The notes under the pieces are model-generated. The model saw only the letters and a program-made list of their open reading frames with translations. It did no database searches and was not told the DNA's origin. Position numbers and translations under genes: made by a program. This document shows positions 33,177-42,116 of a stretch of DNA of 64,000 bases, in pieces. Each line of letters starts with the position of its first letter. Within the stretch, counting starts at the first letter, position 1. This DNA comes from Microbacterium sp. AB (GTDB lineage Bacteria > Actinomycetota > Actinomycetes > Actinomycetales > Microbacteriaceae), in the NCBI RefSeq assembly GCF_032878875.1, contig NZ_CP118157.1, positions 3,038,001-3,102,000 on the forward strand. Direction: 5' to 3'.

Positions 33177-33246
33177 TTCCCCTCTTCCCTGCTCTCAGGC
33201 TTCCCCTCTTCCCTGCTCTCAGGCTTCCCCTCTGCCTGCTCTCAGG
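33177..33246. repeat. 24-bp tandem repeat (about three copies)
   Basis: Copies at 33177-33200 and 33201-33224 are identical, and a third at 33225-33246 is slightly degenerate. Each unit joins a CT-rich half (TTCCCCTCTTCC) to CTGCTCTCAGG. The array lies in the leader of the DUF4383 gene, so copy number could affect its expression. Confidence 0.8.
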
Positions 33247-33296
33247 AAAGGGCATGCTCCCCGATCGCGGCAGGGGCTTGACAGGGCGGGGGCTCG

Positions 33297-34403
33297 TCAG
33301 AGTCCGCGCATCGTGAACGCTCCCGTCATCGTCCGGCGGAACGGCGCGGAGGAGAGGATGCGCACGGCCAGGTTCCTCCCGCGGAGGGCCGCTCCCGACA
33401 GGGGCGCGCCCATCGCCATGTTGAAGCGTGCGCGGCGCATCGCGCGGACGGCGACGCGCCTGCGCGCCTGCGCGTAGGCCGCCCACGGGTCCGCGACGTC
33501 GGGATCGGTCCCCGCGACCGCCGCCGCGAACGCCCGCGCATCGAGCCAGCCGAGGTTCATGCCCTGCCCGCCGATCGGGCTGACCTCGTGGGCGGCGTCG
33601 CCGACGAGCGCGATGCGGCCCCGCGCGAAGGTCCCCGCGATCCGCTGGCGCGCCGCGAACGAGCTGGGCTCCCCGAGGGACGCGGGGTCGAGATCCGTCC
33701 CCGCCCGCTCCCGCACGAGGGCGGCGAAGCCCTCCCGGTCGACGGAGACGCGGCTGTCCGTCCGCACGACCCATCGCCGCCGCGCGCCCGGCAACGGGAA
33801 GGACTCGACGACCCCCTCGGGCTCGAGATGGAGCAGCGCCGTGGCGGGGCTCCCCGTCTCGTCGTCGGCGTCCGCCATGACGAAGCCCACGTCGTCGTCG
33901 AACCGCTCCCACTCGATGCCCGCCTGCCCGCGCACGAGGCTCCTCGTGCCGTCCGCCCCCACGAGCGTCCGCGCGACCATCCGCTCCCCCTCGGTCGCGA
34001 TCTCCACGCCGTCCGCGACGGCCCGGATCCCGACGACCGCCGCGCCGCGCCGCAACGCCGTCGGGGCGAGAGCGCTCAGGCGCGCCTCGAGAAGGGCCTC
34101 CGTGCGGTTCTGAGCGAGCGAGAGGACGGGACGGGCGAACGCGAGCGCCCCGATCCACCGCCCCCGGCAGAGCGCCGTCCCGCCGCGGATCGGCACCGCC
34201 TCCTCGACGATCTCGTCGCCGACGCCCGCCGCGGCGAGGGCGGCCAGGCCCGGCGGATGGATCCCCACGGCTCGGGTGCGCGCCGACGGCGTCGCGTCGC
34301 GCTCGAGCACGACGACGTCCGTCCCGCGCCGAGCCAGCAGGCAGCCGAGGAGCAGGCCGACGGGGCCGGCGCCCACGATGACGACGTCGTGCCGAGCGGT
34401 CAT
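33297..34403 (-). CDS. FAD-dependent monooxygenase of the type III PKS operon
   Basis: A 368-residue flavoprotein of the PheA/UbiH type: N-terminal dinucleotide fold DVVIVGAGPVGLLLGCLLAR, the DG motif GADGTRSLVRGQAG, and the GD motif RIALVGDAAHEVSPIGGQGM. It is the last gene of a three-gene operon, with start overlapping the methyltransferase stop (ATGA). It probably hydroxylates or oxidises the aromatic polyketide lipid made by the upstream PKS, for example a resorcinol to a quinol or quinone. The substrate assignment is inferred from the neighbours. Confidence 0.88.
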   Translation of the reverse strand: MTARHDVVIVGAGPVGLLLGCLLARRGTDVVVLERDATPSARTRAVGIHPPGLAALAAAGVGDEIVEEAVPIRGGTALCRGRWIGALAFARPVLSLAQNRTEALLEARLSALAPTALRRGAAVVGIRAVADGVEIATEGERMVARTLVGADGTRSLVRGQAGIEWERFDDDVGFVMADADDETGSPATALLHLEPEGVVESFPLPGARRRWVVRTDSRVSVDREGFAALVRERAGTDLDPASLGEPSSFAARQRIAGTFARGRIALVGDAAHEVSPIGGQGMNLGWLDARAFAAAVAGTDPDVADPWAAYAQARRRVAVRAMRRARFNMAMGAPLSGAALRGRNLAVRILSSAPFRRTMTGAFTMRGL

Positions 34404-35107
34404 CCCCCGAGCACCGCCTCGACGCGCGCGGGCCATCCGCGGCGCACCCGCCATCCGTCCGGCACGATCGCCGAGAGCTCCGCCGCCGTGCGGCTGCGCC
34501 GGATCGAGGCGAGCCCGTCCTCGCGGATGAACGTGTCGCGCAGCAGGAAGGGCTGGAACGGCAGGGTGCCGACGGCGAAGGCCGCGTGGGCGGCCCGGGA
34601 GCGCGCGATGTCGCGATGGACGGCGACCCCGCCCGGGCGCAGGAGCCGCGCGGACTCGTCGAGGAGCTGCACCGCCTCTCCGTCGGAGAGATGGTGCAGC
34701 ACGTGGTTCGACACGACGACGTCGAACCGCTCGCCCGTTGCGAGGACGGCCGCCGTGTCCATCTGCCGGATGCGGAGGCCTCTCGCTCGGGCCCCCCGGG
34801 ACGCGAAGGCGAAGGCCCGCGGGTCGGGGTCGACGGCGAGCGCGTCGACGCGGCCGGCGGATCCACGCGCCCATCGGAGCACCGCACGCGGGAAGTCGCC
34901 GCCGCCCGTGCCGATGTCGAGCAGGCGTACGTCTCCCGAGCGGAGACGCGGCGCGATCCACCGCCGGTAGGTGGCGCGGGGCGCGGCGACGACGGCGTTG
35001 ACGAGGCCGAAACGGGCGTAGGTGCGCGCGAGCCGGACGGGATCGCAGCCCGGGTCGTCCATCCGCTCGACCGCGTCGGCGTCGCGCACGGCGAACGCCC
35101 GCGGCAT
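34400..35107 (-). CDS. SAM-dependent methyltransferase of the type III PKS operon
   Basis: A 235-residue class I methyltransferase with motif I LLDIGTGGGDFP, the acidic strand DALAVDPDP, motif FDVVVSNHVLHHLSD and LLRPGGVAVHRDIARS. The ATG at 35107 overlaps the PKS stop (TGATG). Neighbouring genes imply that it O- or C-methylates the polyketide product. Length and motifs are intact. Confidence 0.88.
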   Translation of the reverse strand: MPRAFAVRDADAVERMDDPGCDPVRLARTYARFGLVNAVVAAPRATYRRWIAPRLRSGDVRLLDIGTGGGDFPRAVLRWARGSAGRVDALAVDPDPRAFAFASRGARARGLRIRQMDTAAVLATGERFDVVVSNHVLHHLSDGEAVQLLDESARLLRPGGVAVHRDIARSRAAHAAFAVGTLPFQPFLLRDTFIREDGLASIRRSRTAAELSAIVPDGWRVRRGWPARVEAVLGG

Positions 35108-36258
35108 CACGTCCCCCGGATGGTGAGCAGCGCCGACTCCACCGTGATGCCCGGTCCGAACGCCATCGCGATGACGCGGTCCCCCGACGCCGCGGCCGGC
35201 GAGTCGAGGATGTGCCGGAGCACGAACAGCACGGTCGCGCTCGACATGTTGCCGAAGTCGCGCAGCGTCGCGCGGGCGGGCAGCAGCTGAGCCTCGCTGA
35301 GCTCGAGCGCCGTCTCCACCTTGTCGAGGATGCTGCGCCCGCCGGGATGGACGGCCCAGTGCGGGACGACCGCGCCCGCCGTGCGCTCGTCGAGGGCACG
35401 TGCGAGCTCCGGGTCCGGGGCGAGGAGCGGCCGGACGGCGTCGGTCACGTGCCGGCCGAGGATGGCGGGGACGGCATTCGACAGCACCATCTCGAAGCCG
35501 TGGTCTCCGATGCGCCAGGCCATGTCGTCCTCGCCGTCGGGCGCGACGCGCGAGGCGAAGCGGTCGAGCTCGAAGCCCGGCTCGTCGGCGCCGACGGGCC
35601 GCGCGCTCACGAGCGCCGCGCCCCCGCCGTCCGCGAAGAGGGAGGTCGCGATGATCGTGTCGGGGTCGTTCGACGTGCGCAGGTGCAGCGTGCACAGCTC
35701 GACGCTGATGACAAGGACGACGGCCTCGGGGTCGGCCCGGCAGAGCTGCTCGGCGAGCCGCAGCGCGGGGAGGGACGCGTAGCACCCCATGAACCCGAGG
35801 TGGAAGCGCTGCACGCCCGCGGGGAGGCCGAGATCCCGTGCGACGACGAAGTCGGGGCCGGGCGCGTAGAACCCCGTGCACGACACCGTGATGACATGGG
35901 TGACGTCCGCGGCGGCGAACTCCTCCTGCCGCGCGAGCGCGGCCCGGCCGAGCTCGACGTAGAGACGGCCGGCCTCCTCCGCGTAGATCTCGTTGCGCAC
36001 CTTGGTGCCGGGGGACTTGAGCTCCCCGGTCTGCGGATCGTAGAAGACGCGCTCGTCGCCGGAGTCGCTCGATCGGTCTCCGAGCTCGGTCAGCACGGTG
36101 TGACGGCGCTCGATGCCCGAGACGCCGAAGGACGTCCGGACGAGCCGCTGCCCGAGTCGGGTGAGCCCCTCCTGTGCGGCGAAGACGTCGCGGACCTCGT
36201 CCTGATGGAGCACGGTCGGCGGCACGATGGTCGCGAGTCCCGTCAGTGTGACTGTCAT
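35107..36258 (-). CDS. Type III polyketide synthase (chalcone/alkylresorcinol synthase-like)
   Basis: A 383-residue homodimeric ketosynthase. The catalytic triad is visible: Cys in ITVSCTGFYAPGPD (about residue 145), His in VPHWAVHPGGRSILD (about 300) and Asn in LRDFGNMSSATVLF (about 330). GFGPG-like MAFGPGITVES closes the fold. Bacterial relatives extend fatty acyl-CoA with malonyl-CoA to alkylresorcinols or alkylpyrones. It is the first gene of an operon with a methyltransferase and an FAD monooxygenase, the usual tailoring set. The chain-length preference cannot be seen. Confidence 0.92.
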   Translation of the reverse strand: MTVTLTGLATIVPPTVLHQDEVRDVFAAQEGLTRLGQRLVRTSFGVSGIERRHTVLTELGDRSSDSGDERVFYDPQTGELKSPGTKVRNEIYAEEAGRLYVELGRAALARQEEFAAADVTHVITVSCTGFYAPGPDFVVARDLGLPAGVQRFHLGFMGCYASLPALRLAEQLCRADPEAVVLVISVELCTLHLRTSNDPDTIIATSLFADGGGAALVSARPVGADEPGFELDRFASRVAPDGEDDMAWRIGDHGFEMVLSNAVPAILGRHVTDAVRPLLAPDPELARALDERTAGAVVPHWAVHPGGRSILDKVETALELSEAQLLPARATLRDFGNMSSATVLFVLRHILDSPAAASGDRVIAMAFGPGITVESALLTIRGT

Positions 36259-36323
36259 GGCGAGACCGTACCGGCGTCCGGCCGTCTCGGGACAGGGGCT
36301 TGCGTCGCGGCGCTTCCTGCGGA

Positions 36324-36500
36324 TCAGTCCTCGCGCGGGGGCAGGCCGCGCTTGGCGCGCTCCTCGTCCTCGATGGCCGCGTAGGTGCGGCGCTCCGTGC
36401 GGTCGAAGCGCAGGATGTTCCGCAGGATGATCCAGAACACCGTCGCGACCACCACGGTCGGTGCGAGGTCCCAGAGCACCGCCAGCCAGTAATTGTCCAC
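36324..36500 (-). CDS. Small single-pass membrane protein
   Basis: A GTG at 36500 opens a 58-codon frame: VDNYWLAVLWDLAPTVVVAT, a hydrophobic helix to VFWIILRNI, then a basic/acidic tail (RFDRTERRTYAAIEDEERAK) ending PPRED. The clean membrane-helix/charged-tail layout and actinobacterial codon use support a real gene, and short proteins like this are common in this group. It lies between the PKS gene and the divergent DUF4192 gene. Function unknown. Confidence 0.6.
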   Translation of the reverse strand: MDNYWLAVLWDLAPTVVVATVFWIILRNILRFDRTERRTYAAIEDEERAKRGLPPRED

Positions 36501-36637
36501 GTGTCCATCCTACGAGGCGCACTCGGGAGGGCTCCCCGAGACGAAACGCTCTGTGCACAGCCCCCGCTCGACGGCGTGTGCGCCGCCCGGTTATCCCCAG
36601 CCCGGCACGGGCCCGCTCCGCGCCGCAGTCTCGAACC

Positions 36638-37822
36638 ATGACCGTCACCATCGCCGCGCGCACCGCGCAGAAGTTCCTGTCCGTCCTGCCGCACGTGTGC
36701 GGCTACGTCCCGCGGCGCAGCCTCGTCGTGGTCCCCGTCTCCGACGGCCTCACCGCCGGCGTGGCCCGGCTCGATCTGCCCCGCGACAAAGCGGCGTGGG
36801 CCGAGGTCGCGGCCACCGCGCTCGGCATCGTGTGCCGCCTGCGCGACGTCACCCGGTTCACGGCCGTCGTCTACACCGACGAGCCCCTCCGCGACGAGGA
36901 CGGCGTCGCGCTCGGGGGCTTCATCGACTACCTCCGCGAGCGTGCCGGCCACTGCGGTCTCGAGATCGTCGACGCGCTGTGCGTCGCCGCCGACGGCTGG
37001 GGGTCGTATCTCGCCGGCGTCCTCCCCGAGCACGGCCGTCCGCTCGACGAGATCGCGTTCGAGGGTGCGCTGCCTCCCGGCGTCGCGCCTTCGCCCGTGG
37101 CCGCCGACCAGGGCGAGGGGACCGATCTGCCGGTCGTCGACCTCGCCGAGAAGGAGCGCGTGGGGCGCGCCCTCCGCGATCTCGAGCGCGCCTGCGAGGC
37201 CATCGCGGAAGACAGCCGGGCGGGCGGGTCGGGCGAGGTCGCGAGCCGCGTCCCCGACGCGGAACGGCGCGGCCTCGACGGCATCGCCGGCATCCCCGCC
37301 CGTGCCCTCGCGACGGCATGCCTGCTCGGGCGCCTGCCGGCCGTGTTCGAGGAGAGCCTCGAGGAGGACCCCGAGGATCTCGACCCCTCCCTCGCGGCCG
37401 CTCTCGTGTGGGCGCTGGGGCGACCGCACTTCCGCGACGTCGCGCTCTCGCAGTGGAGTCTCGACCTCGACGAGGGTCACGCGACGCTCGCCTTCAACGA
37501 GCGATGGGCGGCCGGCGACCGCGCAGAGCCCGAGGGCCCCGTGCGCCTCATGGGAGAGGGGCCGCGCCCCGACGCGGAACGCCTCGAACGCGCGCTCGCG
37601 CTCGTCCGGCGTCTCGCCGCCGCCGCGCCCCGCGATGCGCGCGTCGGCCCGCTCGCGGCCGCGGGCTGGCTGAGCTGGGCGCTCGGACGGGCGACGCATG
37701 CCGCGCAGTACGTCGCACGCGCCGCCGAGATCGACCCGGAGCACGGCCTCGCGGGGATCATCGGGTCGATGCTGGAGGCCGGCTATCTGCCGCCGTGGGC
37801 CTTCGAGCGGCCCGCCGCATGA
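36638..37822 (+). CDS. DUF4192 protein
   Basis: A 394-residue protein opening MTVTIAARTAQKFLSVLPHV with GYVPRRSLVVVPVSDG, the hallmark of actinobacterial DUF4192 proteins of unknown function. The C-terminal third is helical and TPR-like (AERLERALALVRRLAAAAPR, GPLAAAGWLSWALGRATHAA). No membrane segment or signal is seen. It converges on lysS with a 39-bp gap that contains a short G+C-rich inverted repeat. Confidence 0.87.
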   Translation: MTVTIAARTAQKFLSVLPHVCGYVPRRSLVVVPVSDGLTAGVARLDLPRDKAAWAEVAATALGIVCRLRDVTRFTAVVYTDEPLRDEDGVALGGFIDYLRERAGHCGLEIVDALCVAADGWGSYLAGVLPEHGRPLDEIAFEGALPPGVAPSPVAADQGEGTDLPVVDLAEKERVGRALRDLERACEAIAEDSRAGGSGEVASRVPDAERRGLDGIAGIPARALATACLLGRLPAVFEESLEEDPEDLDPSLAAALVWALGRPHFRDVALSQWSLDLDEGHATLAFNERWAAGDRAEPEGPVRLMGEGPRPDAERLERALALVRRLAAAAPRDARVGPLAAAGWLSWALGRATHAAQYVARAAEIDPEHGLAGIIGSMLEAGYLPPWAFERPAA

Positions 37823-37861
37823 ACGTCGGGGCGGGCACCCGGCGCCGTCGGACGCCGACGA

Positions 37862-39382
37862 CTACTTCACGAGCGGGAAGAGGATCGTCTCGCGGATGCC
37901 GAGACCCGTGATCGCCATGAGCAGACGGTCGATCCCCATGCCCATCCCGCCCGTGGGAGGCATGCCGTGCTCGAGCGCACGGAGGAACTCCTCGTCGATG
38001 CGCATGGCCTCGTCGTCGCCTCGATCGGCGAGCTTCGCCTGCTCGACGAAGCGCTCCCGCTGGATGACGGGGTCGACGAGCTCGGAGTAGCCGGTCGCGA
38101 GCTCGAAGCCGCGCACATACAGGTCCCACTTCTCCACGACGCCCGGGTCGGTGCGGTGCTCGCGCACGAGCGGGCTCGTGTCGAGCGGGAAGTCCATGAC
38201 GAAGGTCGGGCGCGTGAGGTGCTGCTTCACGAAGTGCTCCCACAGCTCCTCGACGAGCTTGCCGTGCGTCGCGTGCGGGGGGACGTCGACGCCGCTCGCC
38301 TCCGCGAGCTTCAGGAGCGCGTCGAACGGCGTCTCTGGGGTCACCTCGACGCCCGCGGCCTCCGACAGCGACGGGTACATCGAGACACGGTCCCAGTCGC
38401 CGCCGAGGTCGTACTCCGTGCCGTCCGCCCACGTCACCCGGGTGTCTCCCGCGACCGCGACGGCGGCGTACTGGACGAGCTCCTGCGTGAGGTCGGCGAT
38501 GCCGTTGTAGTCGCTGTAGGCCTGGTAGGCCTCGAGCATCGCGAACTCGGGGCTGTGCGTGGAGTCCGCACCCTCGTTGCGGAAGTTCCGGTTGATCTCG
38601 AAGACCCGGTCGATGCCTCCGACCACGGCGCGCTTGAGGTAGAGCTCGGGCGCGATGCGCAGATACAGCTCGGTGTCGAAGGCGTTCGAGCGTGTGATGA
38701 ACGGGCGGGCCGTCGCGCCTCCCGGCTGCACCTGGAGCATGGGCGTCTCCACCTCGACGAAGTCGTGGGCGTCGAACGTCGCGCGCAGGCTCGCGTTGAC
38801 CCTCGCCCGGGCGCGCACCGTCTGGCGCGCCTGGTCGCGCACGATGAGGTCGAGGAAGCGGCTGCGCACGCGCCCCTCCTCGCTCAGCTCGGTGTAGAGG
38901 TTCGGCAGCGGCAGCACGGCCTTGGCCGCGACCCGCCATCCGCTCACCATGATCGACAGCTCGCCGCGGCGGCTCGAGATGACCTCACCGGAGACGAACA
39001 CATGATCGCCGAGGTCGACGAGCTCCTTCCACTGCGCGAGCGACTCCTCGCCCACGTTCGCGAGCGACACCATCGCCTGGATGCGCGAGCCGTCCCCGGC
39101 CTGCAGGCTCGCGAAGCAGAGCTTGCCCGTGTTGCGGCTGAAGACGACGCGGCCGGCGACGCCCGCGGTCACGCCCGTCTCGGCGCCGGCCTCGAGGTCG
39201 CCGTACTCCGCGCGCAGGGCGGGGATGGTCGTCGTGACGGGCACGCTCACGGGATACGCGCCGCCCGCCGCGGTGTCCCGCTCGGCGATCAGCCGCTCGC
39301 GCTTCGCGAGACGCACCGCCTTCTGCTCGAAGATGTCCTCTTCGGGCGTCTCGACGGCGTTCTCGACGGGCGTTTCAGGCAT
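37862..39382 (-). CDS. lysS: Lysyl-tRNA synthetase, class II
   Basis: 506 residues, normal for LysRS-II. An N-terminal OB-fold anticodon-binding domain (VAGRVVFSRNTGKLCFASLQ; GDHVFVSGEVISSRRGELSI) precedes the catalytic domain: motif 1 around FVEVETPMLQVQPGGATARP, motif 2 FEINRNFRNEGADSTHSPEF, motif 3 GMGMGIDRLLMAITG. It charges tRNA-Lys. A terminator-like hairpin of the upstream gene lies about 70 bp before its start. Confidence 0.96.
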   Translation of the reverse strand: MPETPVENAVETPEEDIFEQKAVRLAKRERLIAERDTAAGGAYPVSVPVTTTIPALRAEYGDLEAGAETGVTAGVAGRVVFSRNTGKLCFASLQAGDGSRIQAMVSLANVGEESLAQWKELVDLGDHVFVSGEVISSRRGELSIMVSGWRVAAKAVLPLPNLYTELSEEGRVRSRFLDLIVRDQARQTVRARARVNASLRATFDAHDFVEVETPMLQVQPGGATARPFITRSNAFDTELYLRIAPELYLKRAVVGGIDRVFEINRNFRNEGADSTHSPEFAMLEAYQAYSDYNGIADLTQELVQYAAVAVAGDTRVTWADGTEYDLGGDWDRVSMYPSLSEAAGVEVTPETPFDALLKLAEASGVDVPPHATHGKLVEELWEHFVKQHLTRPTFVMDFPLDTSPLVREHRTDPGVVEKWDLYVRGFELATGYSELVDPVIQRERFVEQAKLADRGDDEAMRIDEEFLRALEHGMPPTGGMGMGIDRLLMAITGLGIRETILFPLVK

Positions 39383-39453
39383 GCGGGGGCTCCTCAGGAA
39401 AGTCTGCCGACAAGTCTAGTCAGCGCATCCCGGCGTCCCCGCCGTGCCCGTCC

Positions 39454-39478
39454 CCGCCGTCCCGCCGCCGGACGGCGG
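39454..39478 (-). terminator. Hairpin immediately after the DUF2520 gene
   Basis: A 9-bp perfect stem (CCGCCGTCC / GGACGGCGG, loop 7) directly abuts the stop codon of the DUF2520 gene on the minus strand. No T-run follows, so termination would be inefficient or Rho-assisted; it separates the gene from lysS. Confidence 0.45.
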
Positions 39479-40186
39479 TCAGTCGGGGTCGGGCGGCAGG
39501 TCGGGAATCGCCGGGGTCGCCTCGGTGAGCGCCTCGTCGACCGTGGAGCGGACGAGCGCGGAGAGGTAGCCGCCGGGGTTCTCCACGCCGATGCCGCGCA
39601 GGAGGCCGGTCGCCTGGCGCACGATCTGCCGGGAGAACTCCGACGCCGTCTCGATCGCCTCCGCGTAGGCGGCGCGATCCGCCTCGTCCACGACGACGGG
39701 CTCGCAGCCGAGCTCCACCGCGAGCGCCTGCGCGATCGGCAGCACGGGCGCGGGCGCGGTGACCGCCGCGTAGGCGGCCGCGAGCTGGCGCAGGTCCATG
39801 GTCGTCCCGGTGAACGTGATCGCGGGATGCACCGCCAGCGGGATCGCGCCCTTCTCCGCGGCCGGCCGCAGCACGTCGATGCCGTAGGAGGCGTCGGTGT
39901 GCAGCAGGAGCTGTCCCAGCTGCCAGGCCCCCACCTCGGCCAGCCCGGCGACGAGACCCGGCAGCTCCGACCGCGGCACGGCCAGGATCACGAGCTCGCT
40001 GCGGCGGATGACCTCCGGCGCGTCCAGAACGGGCGCATCCGGCAGCACGGCCGAGGCGCGCTCGTCGTCCGAGCTGCTCGTGATGCCCGTGATCGCGTGG
40101 CCGGCGCCGGCCAGCGCCGCGCCGATCACGGGGCCCACCCGGCCCGCGCCGATGATCCCCACTCCGAGTCGTCCGTCGCGTCGCAC
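39479..40186 (-). CDS. Rossmann-like / DUF2520 domain protein
   Basis: A 235-residue protein with an NAD(P)-binding motif VGIIGAGRVGPVIGAALAGA and a C-terminal helical DUF2520 domain (LHTDASYGIDVLRPAAEKGA, VHPAITFTGTTMDL, ADRAAYAEAIETASEF). Relatives are found beside pantothenate or lysS genes in actinobacteria and resemble ketopantoate reductase/6-phosphogluconate dehydrogenase folds; the reaction is not established. It is followed by a hairpin and then lysS. Confidence 0.85.
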   Translation of the reverse strand: MRRDGRLGVGIIGAGRVGPVIGAALAGAGHAITGITSSSDDERASAVLPDAPVLDAPEVIRRSELVILAVPRSELPGLVAGLAEVGAWQLGQLLLHTDASYGIDVLRPAAEKGAIPLAVHPAITFTGTTMDLRQLAAAYAAVTAPAPVLPIAQALAVELGCEPVVVDEADRAAYAEAIETASEFSRQIVRQATGLLRGIGVENPGGYLSALVRSTVDEALTEATPAIPDLPPDPD

Positions 40187-40252
40187 GCGCTCGACCCTAC
40201 GCGAATCGATCCCCGCATGGTCATCCCGCGCACGCGGCCGAGCCGACGACGG

Positions 40253-40405
40253 CTCCCCCGCCCGTCCCGCTCATTGGTGCCGAAGTGCCGCTATGAGGAC
40301 TCATACCCGCCCTTCCGCACCGATCCTCCCCCGCCCATCCCGCTCGTTGGTGCGGACGTGCCGTTATTCGGGCGTGAGAACGGACTTCGGCACCGACGAA
40401 CGCCG
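40253..40405. repeat. Two tandem 73-bp palindromic (REP-like) units
   Basis: Units at 40253-40325 and 40326-40405 begin with the same CTCCCCCGCCC and share most of their first 44 bases. Each is itself an imperfect inverted repeat: a left arm like TTGGTGCCGAAGTGCCG and a right arm like CTTCCGCACCGAT or ACTTCGGCACCGACG. The loops differ. They fill most of the gap between the DUF2520 gene start and the 3' end of the PH-domain gene. Confidence 0.65.
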
Positions 40406-40427
40406 CGACAGCGGTCGGACGACGCCG

Positions 40428-42116
40428 TCAGGCCTGCGGCACGGCGGAGGGAGCGACCGGCTGCGGCGCGTACTGGCCCCAGCGGTGGGTGTGGTCGCGG
40501 GAGGCGGCCTCCACGGCTCCTCGGCTCGTCTGCTCGAGCAGCGCGACGGCGTCCTCGCGTTCCAGCCCCACGATCTGCCCCGAGATCGGCCCGGCCACGG
40601 TGTGCGCCTGACCCCAGGCGACGCGCTGCAGCCGGTCGACCGGGCCCTGAGCGATCGAGACGCCCTGCAGCCGCGCGAGCGGGAAGATCGCGAGCTTGCG
40701 CCAGATCCGTCCCCGGCGCAGCAGCAGCCCGAACTCGGTGATCGCATAGCCGTGGCGTCGCCACGACACGGGCCGACGCCACCACGCGCGGGCGGGGATG
40801 GTGCGATACGGGTCCGAGTCGGTCGGCCCGAGGATCCCGTGCTCCCACACGAGGGGCACGTCGGCGACGGGCGCGTCCGGCAGGATGAGGGCGAGCACGC
40901 GCTCGACGTCCTCGCGCTTGCCGACGGGCAGCACGACGTTGAACTGCTGCGCGCCGCTGGACTGCTGCGCCGCGGCGCTCTTCCCCGACATCCGGTTGAT
41001 CTTGACCGTCCACCATCCGAACGGACGCCAGAGCAGCGACTGCGACACCTCCACGGCGAAGATGCGCCCCGGCGGCAGCGTCTCGGTCACGGTCGTGAGC
41101 AGTCCGTACGTGATGCGCACGCCGTCGGGGGTGGGGGCGATGGCGTACCTCAGCGACTTCGAGATCTGCGCCCAGGTGATCGCGACGGCGGCGAGCACCA
41201 GGGGGATGCCCACGCCGAACCCCGCGCCCAGCAGCACGAGGAAGCCGTCGCCGTCCTCGTTGGAGAGCGCCAGCGGCAGCATCGCCACGACGAAGACGGC
41301 GAGGATCACGCCGAAGAACGCCAGCCACAGCACGCCGCTGATGACCTGCGACCCGATGAGGCGACCGGCGGGGATCTTCACGACGCTCTCGGGCGCGACG
41401 TCCGTCAGGTCGACGCCGTCGATGAGGCCGCTGACCCCCTCGTTGAGGTTGCCGACGAACTGCTCGCGCACCCCCGGCGCCGGCGCCGCGACGCCGCTGC
41501 GCGCCGCCTCGCGCGCCGCGCGGGCTCCGGAGGCGAGACGCAGGATGTCTCCGCGCACCGACTCTGCGCGGCTCGTGGCGAGATACTCCAGCGCCACGTT
41601 GGCGTCGGCGCCCGCTCCGACGACCTCGAGCTTGGCCATCCCGATGAGGCGTGCGGGGAAGGGACGGGTGAGGTTCACGCCCTGCACGCGGTCGAGCGGC
41701 GCGCGCCGGTGAGAGCGGAAGACGATGCCCTTGCGCACCTCGACGTGCTCGTCCGTGATGCGGAACTGCTGGAACCGCCAGACGAACCAGAACAGGAGGA
41801 CCAGCACGACGACGACGCCGAGCGTCCAGAGCAGCGCGGCGAGGGCGAGGTTGTTCGCGAGGACCCAGTCGAGCGGGTCTCCCCCGCCGTAGTCCTCGAC
41901 GTGCGCCTCGTCCGGCGTGAAGAGGGCCACCGCCCAGAAGATCAGGCGGTCCCGCATGCTGCTGAGGACCACGCCGGCGACGATGATGAGCGCGAGCCCG
42001 CCCTTGAAGAGCGGCGTCAGCGGATGCAGCCGGTGCCACGCGCCGTCCGCGAGCGACGACGATCCGCCGCCGGGGAGCACGGGCGCCTCCGGCGGAACGG
42101 GCGGCTGCGCGGTCAC
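40428..42116 (-). CDS. PH-domain (YdbT/YdbS-type) membrane protein, long
   Basis: A 562-residue membrane protein with repeated bacterial PH (bPH2) units, each following a membrane helix pair: RITDEHVEVRKGIVFRSHRR after LFWFVWRFQQ, YAIAPTPDGVRITYGLLTTV, and YAITEFGLLLRRGRIWRKLA near the C-terminus. Helices include LALIIVAGVVLSSM and LGVVVVLVLLFWFVW. The GTG start overlaps the stop of the short PH protein gene, so the pair probably forms a complex, as YdbS/YdbT do. Function is unknown, presumably membrane-associated stress or export related. Confidence 0.87.
   Translation of the reverse strand: MTAQPPVPPEAPVLPGGGSSSLADGAWHRLHPLTPLFKGGLALIIVAGVVLSSMRDRLIFWAVALFTPDEAHVEDYGGGDPLDWVLANNLALAALLWTLGVVVVLVLLFWFVWRFQQFRITDEHVEVRKGIVFRSHRRAPLDRVQGVNLTRPFPARLIGMAKLEVVGAGADANVALEYLATSRAESVRGDILRLASGARAAREAARSGVAAPAPGVREQFVGNLNEGVSGLIDGVDLTDVAPESVVKIPAGRLIGSQVISGVLWLAFFGVILAVFVVAMLPLALSNEDGDGFLVLLGAGFGVGIPLVLAAVAITWAQISKSLRYAIAPTPDGVRITYGLLTTVTETLPPGRIFAVEVSQSLLWRPFGWWTVKINRMSGKSAAAQQSSGAQQFNVVLPVGKREDVERVLALILPDAPVADVPLVWEHGILGPTDSDPYRTIPARAWWRRPVSWRRHGYAITEFGLLLRRGRIWRKLAIFPLARLQGVSIAQGPVDRLQRVAWGQAHTVAGPISGQIVGLEREDAVALLEQTSRGAVEAASRDHTHRWGQYAPQPVAPSAVPQA

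Noticed and set aside
37967..40741. 924-codon plus-strand open frame
   Set aside because: Antisense to lysS, DUF2520 and PH-domain genes, all of which have solid motifs.
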